Below, piece by piece: positions 36,395 to 45,257 of a stretch of DNA of 64,000 nt. Positions within the stretch are counted from its first letter, which is position 1. Every line of letters begins with the position of its first letter. Source of the DNA: Maridesulfovibrio ferrireducens (GTDB lineage Bacteria > Desulfobacterota > Desulfovibrionia > Desulfovibrionales > Desulfovibrionaceae); assembly GCF_016342405.1 (NCBI RefSeq), contig NZ_JAEINN010000005.1:124001-188000 (forward strand). Direction: 5' to 3'. The position numbers and the translations under genes were made by a program. Below the pieces are notes generated by a model, which saw nothing but the letters and a program-made list of their open reading frames with translations, ran no database searches and was not told where the DNA came from.

Positions 36395-37543
36395 CTAAGG
36401 TGTAATTGAGACTTGTACTCTGCGGTTCAAAAGTTTGTTATATTTAGTGCTGTTGGGGACCAGAGGTTTCGATTCTCCAAATCCCGTGGTTGCGATGCGG
36501 GTTGCGGAGATAGGGAAGTTGTCAGCAAGATATTTCTTAACGGCGTCAGCTCTTTTTTTGCTCAAGTCCAAATTATATTCTGCGGACGCGTCTGAATCTG
36601 TGTGCCCGGCAATAATGACGCTTTTATCTTTTAGCTTATCACTGATCAGTGCTTTTCCAAGTTCGTTTAAAAGCGGATAGGATTCCGGTTTAATTGTCGC
36701 AGAATCTACATCAAACTGAACAGCCAGGTTAATCGATTTGGCTTTTGGCGGAGAAACTGGCGCACGGGTCTGTGCAGGAGCTATCTCTTTATTGGGTTCT
36801 TGCGGAGCGATTTGTTTGTCTGTTGAAGAAGGTACGTTCTGCTCAGGATTGTATGACTGTATTTGCGGTTTATCCGCTTCAGCCATAGCTGCTGAAAGTC
36901 CGGCTATAATACCTTTATTGGTGTTTTCATAACGTGCCCATGAAGTCAGCGGAACAGCCATGTCAGTGGCAATAGTTTGAACTATTTCGAAAAAGGCTGA
37001 ATCAGGCATGCGGTGTTCACGTTTAACAAGGATAAAATCATCATCCATGCGTTTTGGTACGCGCCCGGACTGTTCGAAAGAGCAAACCATATGTCCGCGC
37101 TTTGTCTCATAAATTTTAACTTGAAGAGTCACCGCAGAGTCGTCCATTGTATGCCCTAGGTAGAGATACGGAACAAAGCCGACCACTAGTAAATCGAATC
37201 CTCTTGCACGCGCTGTAAACATGGCATCATCCAGTCCGCGATATACAAGCCTTTCGTCAAAAACCATTGAAGGAAATATTTGGAGGCTGGTCCAGTTTTG
37301 CCAGACATTTTTACCGATGAGTTTGCCCCAGTCTTTTCCGTCATTCATAGTCTGAGTCACATGATATGGATAGAATAGAGCTGAAAGTGGACCGTAATGC
37401 GGTTTTTCCGGTCTGGAATAAACCATAAGCTGAGATAACTGCACTTTCACATCTTCGTAATAGATGGATTGAGCTGTCAGCTGAGGTTCAAATTTCGTGC
37501 ATGCAGATAACAGCAAAACTAATATTATCAGATACTTTTTCAT
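36395..37543 (-). CDS. OmpA-family lipoprotein
   Basis: A 382-residue lipoprotein. The frame opens at 37621, but the signal peptide MKKYLIILVLLLSACTKF (lipobox LLSAC) starts at ATG 37543. The middle part (about 20-250) matches nothing I recognise. A proline-rich linker (about 235-270) leads to a C-terminal OmpA domain (about 275-382, VQFDVDSATIKPES, GHTDSDASAEYNLDLSKKRA), whose aspartate and arginine bind peptidoglycan. It probably tethers outer membrane to cell wall. It is monocistronic, with a terminator after it. Confidence 0.85.
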   Translation of the reverse strand: MKKYLIILVLLLSACTKFEPQLTAQSIYYEDVKVQLSQLMVYSRPEKPHYGPLSALFYPYHVTQTMNDGKDWGKLIGKNVWQNWTSLQIFPSMVFDERLVYRGLDDAMFTARARGFDLLVVGFVPYLYLGHTMDDSAVTLQVKIYETKRGHMVCSFEQSGRVPKRMDDDFILVKREHRMPDSAFFEIVQTIATDMAVPLTSWARYENTNKGIIAGLSAAMAEADKPQIQSYNPEQNVPSSTDKQIAPQEPNKEIAPAQTRAPVSPPKAKSINLAVQFDVDSATIKPESYPLLNELGKALISDKLKDKSVIIAGHTDSDASAEYNLDLSKKRADAVKKYLADNFPISATRIATTGFGESKPLVPNSTKYNKLLNRRVQVSITP

Positions 37544-37663
37544 TATATATATCTTAGGTGAAAGGTTTCGCTTCATTGCGTCCGAAAAATGACTATACTC
37601 CGTATGTCTTAAATGAAGCAATATTCATGCCGTATGATCGTTATTTTTTGAAAAGAGGATAAT

Positions 37664-37705
37664 AAAAAATGAGCGATCCTTTTGGGAAAGGATCGCTCAT
37701 TTTTT
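37664..37705 (-). terminator. Terminator after the small helical protein gene
   Basis: AAAAAATGAGCGATCC pairs with GGATCGCTCATTTTTT; it lies at the end of the leftward gene ending at 37704 and overlaps its stop region by 2 bases. Confidence 0.85.
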
Positions 37706-38039
37706 ATTGAATCAGTTTTGTCGGGGAAGGGGCCGTCTGCATTGATTCCAGAATCTGCTCTCTGGATTGTATCAGGCTTTCACGCAGTTCAAGTTTTCTC
37801 TGTGTGGATAGTTTTTTAAATTCAGGCTGCATTGTCAGCTTGGTAAGCTGTTCCATTTCATCCTTTATTCTTTCCACCCTTTGCAGAACATTACCTTCCG
37901 GCTGACATACTTGTGAGCAGGCATCGGCAAGTTCGGATATTTCTTTTGCCATGCTCTGGAAGCTTTTAGGATTAATATCTTTTGCTAATTGTATTCGTTC
38001 TTTAGCTTGATAAATAAGTTCGTTAATCCATCCAAACAT
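37704..38039 (-). CDS. Small helical protein of unknown function
   Basis: A 111-residue soluble protein, apparently all helical with likely coiled-coil stretches (about 25-95, VLQRVERIKDEMEQLTKLTM, STQRKLELRESLIQSREQIL). Two cysteines occur at ACSQVC. I recognise no family. It lies 18 bases downstream of the Yip1-like membrane protein gene in the same direction, so the two are probably co-transcribed, and a terminator closes the pair. It could be a cytosolic partner of that membrane protein, which is only inference from position. Confidence 0.65.
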   Translation of the reverse strand: MFGWINELIYQAKERIQLAKDINPKSFQSMAKEISELADACSQVCQPEGNVLQRVERIKDEMEQLTKLTMQPEFKKLSTQRKLELRESLIQSREQILESMQTAPSPTKLIQ

Positions 38040-38057
38040 ATGTATGCCCTCGAGCTG

Positions 38058-39074
38058 TTATATTGTCGGTTGGCTAAAGTGTGAGAAAAAGCCAAGTATG
38101 ACTAACATTAACATTACAGGCATGATCATTGAGAGAACAACCCGTAAATATGATGTGTTGTGTATGTTTTTATAGGCAATAATAGAAATGGCCATACAGG
38201 CAACAGCTCCGACCATATCACCGATAACGGGTATTATGCAAAAGACTATAGGAGCATATGAGTATGCTGTGGCCCTGAACGTTGCTTGATATCCACGATC
38301 CCCAGCTCCAAAAATCATAAGCATTACGTGGGTTATCCCGATAAGAGGAAAACTCATACCGGCTAATAATAGTGGATATATAAATAATGACATTAACCCT
38401 GAAAGACTGCCCTCAGCAAGGGAATTTGCGATCATTGAATCGTTCATAATCTGACCGACGTCGGAACCAATGGTGGTATCAACTCCGGCTGTAGCCCATA
38501 TGAAATTACAAATTTCTTGAAATTCTGCTAAAAGGATGAAGAAAATAAGAGGTTTGATGAATCCAGTAAGAGGCATGTCTTTAAAAAAAGTATTAGGAGA
38601 AAGAAAAACTTTTTTTATTGTAAGAAATAGAGCCGGGAAAAATCCGTATTTTTCCATGAATTCAAAAGGAACTTCGTTGTCCGCAGGTTCCTCATCTTTA
38701 TTTTTAGTTTCTTTATTAGTGGGGCTTTCGTCGGGAGACATGGAATTAAGGCTTTTCCATATGTCAGAATCCGTTTCTGATTTAGTCTCTTCCTGAATGT
38801 CTTCTTGGTTATGCTTAATTTCCTGATCCAAATCCTCATCTTTATCTTGATACATGTTTACTGATTCGGCTGGGGCCTGCTGTGGGGGGAAATTATTTTC
38901 CTCGTGTGCAACAGGTTGTTGTACTTCTTCAGAATCGATATCCGGATTTTCATCCAAAGATCTGAATTTGAATTTGATTTGGCATCTGGGGCAGGTTGCA
39001 AGCTGTGCGTTTGCAGGTATTTTATCATCCGGAATTTCACTGGTGAAATTACACTCGGGGCAAATAACTTTCAT
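38058..39074 (-). CDS. Zinc-ribbon protein with Yip1-like membrane domain
   Basis: A 338-residue protein. The N-terminal zinc ribbon (CPEC near residue 4, CPRC near residue 28) is of the MJ0042 type. A long acidic, Glu/Asp/Gln-rich linker follows (about 45-130), then a membrane domain of about five helices (about 165-330, FIKPLIFFILLAEF, LIYPLLLAGMSFPLIGITHV) that resembles Yip1/YIF1 proteins. The function is unknown. It is followed at 18 bases by a small helical protein gene. Confidence 0.78.
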   Translation of the reverse strand: MKVICPECNFTSEIPDDKIPANAQLATCPRCQIKFKFRSLDENPDIDSEEVQQPVAHEENNFPPQQAPAESVNMYQDKDEDLDQEIKHNQEDIQEETKSETDSDIWKSLNSMSPDESPTNKETKNKDEEPADNEVPFEFMEKYGFFPALFLTIKKVFLSPNTFFKDMPLTGFIKPLIFFILLAEFQEICNFIWATAGVDTTIGSDVGQIMNDSMIANSLAEGSLSGLMSLFIYPLLLAGMSFPLIGITHVMLMIFGAGDRGYQATFRATAYSYAPIVFCIIPVIGDMVGAVACMAISIIAYKNIHNTSYLRVVLSMIMPVMLMLVILGFFSHFSQPTI

Positions 39075-39165
39075 ATTAATTCCTTAAGGCTGATTGTCTG
39101 AATAGTTTGGTCAGACCTAATAAATTTTATATTGTAAGGCAATGGTAATTGTTCACGAACATCAT

Positions 39166-40356
39166 CTATATAATTATTGAGGGAAGAATTATAGGCAGTA
39201 GTGGAACATTTTTTTGCGGTTTAAGTAAGTCTGAAGCTAGCTTTGGAAATTCAGAACCTAGTTTGTGATTGAATTTTCCGGCTGTCGCGTTATTAAAATT
39301 CGCTAGTTTTGACTCAATTTCATCTCGATTTTTAATTAGATGGGTAAGGTGCCTGATAGGCGACCCCGCAATTATTCCTGTTTGTCCTTCCAATCCGACA
39401 ATTTGTTCATGAACTTTGTTGATGAATTTAATTTTAGAAGATTTGCGAAAGAATCGAAGTTGCAAATCCGGCCAAAGTCCGTATCCCATCCGACAGTAAT
39501 CTTTGTCGGGGTAAAAGGTTAAGCGCGGAAAATACCATCCCTCACATTGCTTATATGAGGCAATTCTTTTTAGTAACTCCCAGTCTTTATTTAAAAAGCG
39601 TTCGTCCGCATCCAGATAAATAATCCAGTCACCGCGACAGTGGTTTAGCATTACATTTCGCTGCGAAGCAAAATCATTATTCAGCGGGTTGCAGATATTT
39701 ACGATTTTTATGTCCGAGTCGCAAGAGATTCCGGGAATATCTGAATAATTTGTACAGTCCCAGATAAGAACAAGCTCGTAAAGCCATGCGGGAAATGAAG
39801 AAATAAATGAATTAAGGTCTGGCTCGTCGGGGCTGACTATTGCTGCCGCAGAAATTTTTACGTCTGTATCGAAATGTTCAGGAATCTGAATGTGATTACA
39901 TCCTGAAAAAAGTTTTTGTAGGGATTGGTGCTTTTTTTTGCTTTCGCCCTGAATGCAGGGATTAAGAATCAGATGACTTTTTTCTGCTGTGAATCCGTAC
40001 TGAATCAGAAGCATAAAAATTGCCCATATGGATGAATCAACAAGCAGGTGGGAGTTGGAGTTGTTTGCATCCAAAACAAAATTGCTATCGCTGAGTTTTT
40101 GGATGTTTTCTGGGTAAAGATCGCAAATGACGAATTTCATCCATTCAGGTTTAGATTTTGCGAGATCGTCAGCAAGCTTTCCATCTCCAGCTCCGAAAAG
40201 AATAATTGATGAAGAACCGGATTTTGTCGCAAATTGCAGGTGTTTCTGGACAATTGCTTCTGTTTCGCAACTTTTTACAACAGCATTGTCCTGCTTTTGT
40301 CCTTCAAGTTTAAAGGAAAGGATTTGTTTTGAATATAGATCAAACGGATGTTTCAT
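39166..40356 (-). CDS. Glycosyltransferase family 2-like protein with N-terminal Rossmann-like domain
   Basis: A 396-residue protein. An N-terminal part (about 40-170) has SSIILFGAGDGKLADDL, a nucleotide-binding-like loop. The C-terminal part (about 195-370) is GT2-like: QRNVMLNHCRGDWIIYLDAD contains the DxD-type motif DADERF, and HEQIVGLEG follows. It starts 2 bases after the stop of the family 4 glycosyltransferase gene. The neighbours downstream in the flagellar direction are fliS, fliD and flagellin, so a role in flagellin glycosylation is plausible. Polysaccharide synthesis is the alternative. Confidence 0.75.
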   Translation of the reverse strand: MKHPFDLYSKQILSFKLEGQKQDNAVVKSCETEAIVQKHLQFATKSGSSSIILFGAGDGKLADDLAKSKPEWMKFVICDLYPENIQKLSDSNFVLDANNSNSHLLVDSSIWAIFMLLIQYGFTAEKSHLILNPCIQGESKKKHQSLQKLFSGCNHIQIPEHFDTDVKISAAAIVSPDEPDLNSFISSFPAWLYELVLIWDCTNYSDIPGISCDSDIKIVNICNPLNNDFASQRNVMLNHCRGDWIIYLDADERFLNKDWELLKRIASYKQCEGWYFPRLTFYPDKDYCRMGYGLWPDLQLRFFRKSSKIKFINKVHEQIVGLEGQTGIIAGSPIRHLTHLIKNRDEIESKLANFNNATAGKFNHKLGSEFPKLASDLLKPQKNVPLLPIILPSIII

Positions 40357-40357
40357 A

Positions 40358-41446
40358 TTATTTTTGAAAGCCTTTAGATTCTAGCAATTCAATATAAATA
40401 TTTCCGAGTTTTGTTGCAACGTCCTGCGTTCTGAACAGTTTAGATGCTTTGTTTCTTCCGTTTTCTCCCATTTCTCGAGCTTTATCTGGATGGGTGAGAA
40501 GAAGTTTGACTGCTTCTGCGTATTCTTGAGCACTATTGGCTATCAACCCCGTTTCACCGTGATCGACAAGCTCCAGTTGGGCATTGTCACGTAATTCTTT
40601 GCAGGGATGAGTTATTACAGGGAGGCCCGCCGCCATTGCTTCTGCTATAACTAGGCCGAAAGATTCTCCGGTGTCATTTGCATGGGCTAGAAATGAAATA
40701 GAGTTGAAGAAGTCCGAAAGTTCTTTGTCCGTTAAAATTGGTGTTAAAAAATTAACATACTTGTTGAAGTTGTTTTCCGTTACGAATTTTTCAGCCTCTG
40801 GAATTCCTCCGATAATATTGTAACTGAAAGGAGCGAGTTCTTTTTTTTCCACCATTTTGTGTAAATTGGGTAATATTCCAAGTGCGAGAGTTGACCATTT
40901 GCCGGGATCTGCTCGAGAAATACGCCCGAATGTGTGCGGTGGGAAGTTACGTTCAGCGGGGCTGTGAGTGGCGAAGAAATCTGTATCAACCGGATTATAA
41001 AGTACAGAGTATTTGGGAGGTAAAGCTGGAATGAAATTTATTTTTTCAAACCGTTCCGCGCAAAAGTGAGATACGAACAGGTGTCGGTCAATTATCTTCC
41101 CGTCCGGGCTGGGATCGTGATGCCCGAAGACGTTGGTTTCAACAATAACGGGTATGCGGGCAAGTTTAAAAGGGCGTAAATATCCCGGTTCGGCCCATCC
41201 GGCGCGATGCAGATGAACCACATTCGGTCGAAATTTTTCAAGAAGAGGCAGAATATCGAGTCCGATGAATGTTTCTATACCGGAATCTCGCAACAGTTTT
41301 GCTCGAGGTCCGTTGGTCGGGGAAAAAACTGCCGTATAAAATTTCCCTTTATCAAGGTTGGTGACAAATGATTGCATCACCTTTTCTGTGCCTCCAAGTC
41401 CGAGCGAAGAGGCTACGTGCAGTACTTTGATTTTTTCTTCTGCCAT
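40358..41446 (-). CDS. Glycosyltransferase family 4
   Basis: A 362-residue GT-B fold enzyme. KVLHVASSLGLGGTEKVMQS near the N-terminus is the glycine-rich acceptor-side motif. The C-terminal E-x7-E motif lies in GESFGLVIAEAMAAGLPV, followed by a group-1 tail (VKLLLTHPDKAREMGENGRN). It transfers a sugar from a nucleotide donor; neither sugar nor acceptor can be told. It forms a two-gene unit with the next glycosyltransferase, directly after the fliS terminator. Confidence 0.88.
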   Translation of the reverse strand: MAEEKIKVLHVASSLGLGGTEKVMQSFVTNLDKGKFYTAVFSPTNGPRAKLLRDSGIETFIGLDILPLLEKFRPNVVHLHRAGWAEPGYLRPFKLARIPVIVETNVFGHHDPSPDGKIIDRHLFVSHFCAERFEKINFIPALPPKYSVLYNPVDTDFFATHSPAERNFPPHTFGRISRADPGKWSTLALGILPNLHKMVEKKELAPFSYNIIGGIPEAEKFVTENNFNKYVNFLTPILTDKELSDFFNSISFLAHANDTGESFGLVIAEAMAAGLPVITHPCKELRDNAQLELVDHGETGLIANSAQEYAEAVKLLLTHPDKAREMGENGRNKASKLFRTQDVATKLGNIYIELLESKGFQK

Positions 41447-41496
41447 GATTAATATTAAGTGACAGATAAGAGGTCGGAAGTAAAGAAATCAGCATT

Positions 41497-41523
41497 AAAA
41501 AAGCCCCTGAAAACAGAGGCTTT
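41497..41523 (-). terminator. Terminator after fliS
   Basis: AAAGCCCCTG and CAGAGGCTTT form a stem with one mismatch around AAAA; the A run to the left gives a U tract on the minus strand. Confidence 0.8.
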
Positions 41524-41556
41524 GAGAGTTTATTTGTTGATAGTCATCGTAATTGC

Positions 41557-42102
41557 TTATCGGCTGGTACCGTAGGCATTGGCTGCTTTTTTAAGGCGCA
41601 TGGAATTCGGGGCAGGCATGTTTTTAGCCGCTGTGGGAAGTCCGTATCCTGGATCATTAACGAAGCTGGCATTAATGTTTGTTGATCCGCTTGAAGACGT
41701 GGAATATGTCTGTAAGGGGACAGCATTCTGTGCTTCCATTGTCGGAATGATCTCTCTGTAGGCAGAGGCAATTCCGTCAATTATCCTGACAACTTCATCT
41801 ATTTTTTCATTGTCCATCTTTAAATTTGCCTGCAACAGTCTTGTGTTGCAATAGATATAAAGCTGGCTCAGATTTTCAGCGAGTTCTCCGCCTTTTTCCT
41901 TGTTAAGACTAGCGGTCAGTTCTGAAATAACTTCAATAGCCTTTGAAATAAGAATACCTTTGGCAGCGTAGTCCTTCTCGTTAATCTTAACTTTTGCCTG
42001 CTTCAAGAATTTAATGGCGGCATCGTAAAGCATCAGGAGAAGTTCTCCCTTGGAAGTGGTGTGTACCTGAGTGGAAAGATATGCTTGTGCGGCTTTATGC
42101 AT
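41557..42102 (-). CDS. fliS: Flagellar export chaperone FliS
   Basis: Cytosolic chaperone that binds the C-terminus of flagellin and prevents early polymerisation. The FliS core (about 1-130) starts with AAQAYLSTQVHTTSKGELLL and LMLYDAAIKFLKQA. The 181 residues exceed the usual 125-135 because of a C-terminal tail of about 50 residues rich in Ser, Asn and Ala. It is downstream of fliD. AGGAGG lies before ATG 42102. Confidence 0.93.
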   Translation of the reverse strand: MHKAAQAYLSTQVHTTSKGELLLMLYDAAIKFLKQAKVKINEKDYAAKGILISKAIEVISELTASLNKEKGGELAENLSQLYIYCNTRLLQANLKMDNEKIDEVVRIIDGIASAYREIIPTMEAQNAVPLQTYSTSSSGSTNINASFVNDPGYGLPTAAKNMPAPNSMRLKKAANAYGTSR

Positions 42103-42224
42103 TTATTGCTCCTCCTGCCATATTAATCGGTATGTTTTTTTAAAAACATTAGAGGTTAATTGCATTATTCTGTTAATACTGTTAGTTATTTGTTTATTAA
42201 GGAAATATTTTACGATTTAAGTTC

Positions 42225-43964
42225 TTAGCTGCTGCCAGAACCTAATTGCTTAATACTTGAGGTCAGCTGTGCCTGCATACCTTGATATTTACCGAGTAAC
42301 GCATCAAGTCGGGCATATTTGTTAGTCAGATTCTTTTCAAAAAGTTCAATTCTGTTTTCTTCATATTCTATCTTTTTATCAATGCTGCTAATGATGCTTT
42401 TGTAGTTCTTCTCAAGAATGCTAAGCGGTCCTTCTTCACCGGTAATGTCAGTAATGGCTCCGGACATTTCTCCGGCCTTACCCAGCTTGATATGAACTAG
42501 AATCGCGTCATCCGCTTTGCTGCTCGCATTTCCGTAGGTTCCGTCATTATGGTTTTCAACCCGAATAGCTAAACCTGCTTCCGGGTGACCTCCGTTACCG
42601 GTAATTTGCCACGTTGCAGCATCTACCAGCGCTGTGTTTCCGTTGATAGTTGCGGAAATCAGCTTACCCCCGGATATTTCATATTGAACATTATAGTCGC
42701 CCGGATCTGTCACACCGGTAATGTGGGAAAGATATTCAACATTTGGAGAATCGCTCTCCCCTTTGTTGTTGGCTGCAAAAAGTTCTGCAACAGCATAAGG
42801 ATCGTCCAGTAAGGCCGCATTCAACTTGTCGCTGTCAATCTCAAGAAGCCCCATTTTATCGCCGCCGGATTCTGCGTTAGTCATGATTCCAAGCTGCGAG
42901 AGAGCTGAATATTTATCCCCTTTGAAGTCTCCGCTGGGCAATTGTTCATACCACGAAAAGCCGATACCTTTGCTGGAAACAATATCTTTTAATCTCTGAC
43001 CGATTAATAGTTCAACACCGTAGTTACCGGTAAGGAGTGATCCTTTAGCTTTTTCAGAGCTGGTATCAACCTTTGTCAGGTCTTTTATGAGGGTTCTTAC
43101 TGTATTTACTTGATCAACAAATTTTTGGACATTTTCAACCATACCGGATGCATCTGTGGTGATACCAACATTAATAGTAGATCCAGGGGCCGTAGTTTTT
43201 TTAAGGTTGATGGTTACGCCGTCTATGACATCATTGATGGAGTTGGTATCCCGTTCAATCCAGTCGCCACCCCCCGGAGGGAATCCGTCTACTTTAATTT
43301 TTGAATTTTGTGCTTCCTGGGTTTGTCCGAAATCTCCGGCATTGAAAATCATTCCGGTCGTATTGGAAATTATGACCTGATTATCGGCTCCAAGATCGAG
43401 ACCGTAAATTTGTAGATGGGTGGTTGTTCCATCATTAATGGTTGTAGCTCTGATTTTGCTTCGCGAGTCCGCATGGGCATTTATCATATTGACAAACCCT
43501 TCCATGGTGGTCCCTGCGGCAATGTTGCTGAGGGTTACGGATTCACCTTGATACGAAAAAGTAAACGAGCCGGTTGAAGTAAATATTGGATCTTTAATAG
43601 AACTGGCGCCTGAGGCTGTAACATGGATATCATTTTGTGCCAGTTGGCTGATTTCAATTGCGTGAGTGGTAACTAATGCTGCACTTGTTGCCGTGGCTGT
43701 GAGTGTATCCGGGTCGGAAGTTGTAACAGCTCTGGTCATGAACTCGTCAAGAGTGTCCATGGACTTAAGTGTAGTCTGTAAAGATAGTAGTGAAGTATTA
43801 AGTTCTTGAAACTTATCAATTTTACCGCTCCAAGAACCTCTCCAGTTCTCAAGGCGGTTAATATGCATGCGCTCGACTTTCACCATACCATCGATCATGG
43901 CTTTGAAGTCCGTGCCACTACCGAGTCCGGCGAAGTTGATATTTCCAGAAATTGAGTCAGCCAT
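42225..43964 (-). CDS. fliD: Flagellar filament capping protein FliD
   Basis: Forms the cap that folds flagellin at the filament tip. It has 579 residues with the N-terminal heptad region (about 1-110, GLGSGTDFKAMIDGMVKVER) and the C-terminal FliD_C domain (about 245-560, ending with coiled coil YARLDALLGKYQGMQAQLTS). The middle is variable, as expected. GGAG precedes ATG 43964, and a sigma-54-type promoter lies about 50 bases upstream. It is transcribed leftward ahead of fliS. Confidence 0.94.
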   Translation of the reverse strand: MADSISGNINFAGLGSGTDFKAMIDGMVKVERMHINRLENWRGSWSGKIDKFQELNTSLLSLQTTLKSMDTLDEFMTRAVTTSDPDTLTATATSAALVTTHAIEISQLAQNDIHVTASGASSIKDPIFTSTGSFTFSYQGESVTLSNIAAGTTMEGFVNMINAHADSRSKIRATTINDGTTTHLQIYGLDLGADNQVIISNTTGMIFNAGDFGQTQEAQNSKIKVDGFPPGGGDWIERDTNSINDVIDGVTINLKKTTAPGSTINVGITTDASGMVENVQKFVDQVNTVRTLIKDLTKVDTSSEKAKGSLLTGNYGVELLIGQRLKDIVSSKGIGFSWYEQLPSGDFKGDKYSALSQLGIMTNAESGGDKMGLLEIDSDKLNAALLDDPYAVAELFAANNKGESDSPNVEYLSHITGVTDPGDYNVQYEISGGKLISATINGNTALVDAATWQITGNGGHPEAGLAIRVENHNDGTYGNASSKADDAILVHIKLGKAGEMSGAITDITGEEGPLSILEKNYKSIISSIDKKIEYEENRIELFEKNLTNKYARLDALLGKYQGMQAQLTSSIKQLGSGSS

Positions 43965-44014
43965 TTTTATCTCCGGGAATAATTTTCCCTAGGTTCTTTA
44001 CGTATCTTATGGCT

Positions 44015-44030
44015 TGCAAAGGTAATGCCA
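44015..44030 (-). promoter_or_regulatory. Sigma-54-type promoter of fliD
   Basis: On the minus strand TGGCATTACCTTTGCA matches TGGCAC-N5-TTGC with GG and GC exactly 12 bases apart. Transcription would start near 44003, about 40 bases before fliD. RpoN control of hook and cap genes is well known. Confidence 0.6.
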
Positions 44031-44073
44031 AGTGGTCTTGTGTCCCTTTTGGCTGAAATTTAAAATTTTGGAG

Positions 44074-44107
44074 AAAAAGCCGGGCCGAAATTCTCGACCC
44101 GACTTTT
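44074..44107 (-). terminator. Terminator after flagellin
   Basis: AAAAGCCGGGCCGA and TCGACCCGACTTTT form a stem with mismatches that allow G-U pairing, with an A run to the left for minus-strand termination. Confidence 0.75.
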
Positions 44108-44111
44108 ATCA

Positions 44112-44150
44112 TTAATCTGACTTTTGTCAGAATGGAGTCTGTCAGATTAA
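44112..44150 (-). repeat. Inverted repeat immediately after flagellin
   Basis: TTAATCTGAC (44112-44121) and GTCAGATTAA (44141-44150) are perfect arms, with an inner CTGAC/GTCAG alternative. It lies between the flagellin stop and the terminator and may protect the 3' end of an abundant mRNA. Confidence 0.65.
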
Positions 44151-44161
44151 GCGGTTTTTAG

Positions 44162-45043
44162 TTAACCGATCAACTGCATAGCCATTCTTGGCATGTTGTT
44201 CGCCTGCGAGAGCATTGCTACAGCAGCCTGAGTCATAATCTGGTTCTTGGTGAACTCGGTCATTTCTGTTGCTACATCAACGTCAGAGATGCGGGATTCC
44301 GCAGCCTGAACATTTTCAGCCTGAATGGACAGGTTGGTAATTGTGTTTTCCAATCTGTTCTGGGTAGAACCGAGGTTCGCGCGAATCTTATCCTTGGAGA
44401 TGATCGCGTTATTCAACTTGTCCAGAGATGCCTGAGCAAGAGCCTGGGTGGAGATGGAGTTATTAGCTACAAGTCCAACACCGAGAGCTGAAGCTGTAGA
44501 AGTGTTAATTGAAACATAGTAGTAGTCTTCTGCGGAGTCGTTGCCGGATCCGAAGTGAACCTTAACCGGACCAGTAGAAGTCAGACCGGCACCGTTGTGC
44601 GCAGAATTTGCTCCAGACAAGTTACCATTAAGCAGGTGAATTCCGTTAAAGTCAGTTGCGTTAGCAATACGAGTGATTTCTGATGCCATTGCCTGATACT
44701 CGGAGTCGATGATCAAACGCTGGTCAGAGTTGTAGGTACCGGTTGCGGCCTGTGTTGCAAGTTCCTTCATCCTGATGAGCTTTTCATCGATAACTGACAG
44801 TGCTCCGTCAGCAGTCTGGATCATGGAAATTGCATCGTTAGCGTTACGAATACCCTGATTAAGTGACTTGACATCAGCACGCATGATTTCGCGAATTGCG
44901 AGACCGGCAGCATCGTCAGCCGCAGTTCCGACACGAAGACCTGAAGACAGGCGACGAGTTGAAACAGCTAAGTTGTTATACGAGTCCGAGAGGTTACGGG
45001 TCGCATTCATTGCCATTAAGTTGTGGTTAATTACTAAAGCCAT
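44162..45043 (-). CDS. Flagellin
   Basis: Filament subunit of 293 residues. The conserved D0/D1 ends are both present: ALVINHNLMAMNATRNLSDS, RLSSGLRVGTAADDAAGLAI at the N-terminus, and RISDVDVATEMTEFTKNQIM, QANNMPRMAMQLIG at the C-terminus. The central variable domain is short (about 140-205), so the filament surface is compact. A strong AAGGAGGA precedes ATG 45043. A sigma-28-type promoter about 90 bases upstream gives late-class expression. fliD, fliS and two glycosyltransferases follow. Confidence 0.96.
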   Translation of the reverse strand: MALVINHNLMAMNATRNLSDSYNNLAVSTRRLSSGLRVGTAADDAAGLAIREIMRADVKSLNQGIRNANDAISMIQTADGALSVIDEKLIRMKELATQAATGTYNSDQRLIIDSEYQAMASEITRIANATDFNGIHLLNGNLSGANSAHNGAGLTSTGPVKVHFGSGNDSAEDYYYVSINTSTASALGVGLVANNSISTQALAQASLDKLNNAIISKDKIRANLGSTQNRLENTITNLSIQAENVQAAESRISDVDVATEMTEFTKNQIMTQAAVAMLSQANNMPRMAMQLIG

Positions 45044-45135
45044 GTTTTCCTCCTTGAAGTGATATTGGCGTCCTTGCCAAAAACATTGCTCTGGAACTCA
45101 GGTTCACAAAGCTATCTGGTCCTTCCGTGCTAATC

Positions 45136-45162
45136 TGATCGTCTACTATTTAGATTTCTTTA
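45136..45162 (-). promoter_or_regulatory. Sigma-28 (FliA) type promoter of flagellin
   Basis: On the minus strand TAAA (45159-45162) is followed by exactly 15 bases and GACGATCA (45136-45143), close to the consensus TAAA-N15-GCCGATAA. It gives a 5' UTR of about 85 bases. Confidence 0.65.
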
Positions 45163-45190
45163 GAGGAACAGCGGTTTTTTGTTTGTTAAA

Positions 45191-45230
45191 TAAAAAAAGA
45201 GGATTTCCAGTAGATACTGGAAATCCTCTT
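45191..45230 (-). terminator. Terminator after tsaB
   Basis: GAGGATTTCCAGTA pairs perfectly with TACTGGAAATCCTC around GA. Seven A to its left provide the U tract on the minus strand. Confidence 0.9.
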
Positions 45231-45257
45231 CGTAAAATGCAGGTTGGTTGTGATATT

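Noticed and set aside
42103-42224. ACCGATTA before fliS as a possible sigma-28 -10 box
   Set aside because: The -35 TAAA is not at the right distance, and the predicted start would fall in the ribosome binding site.
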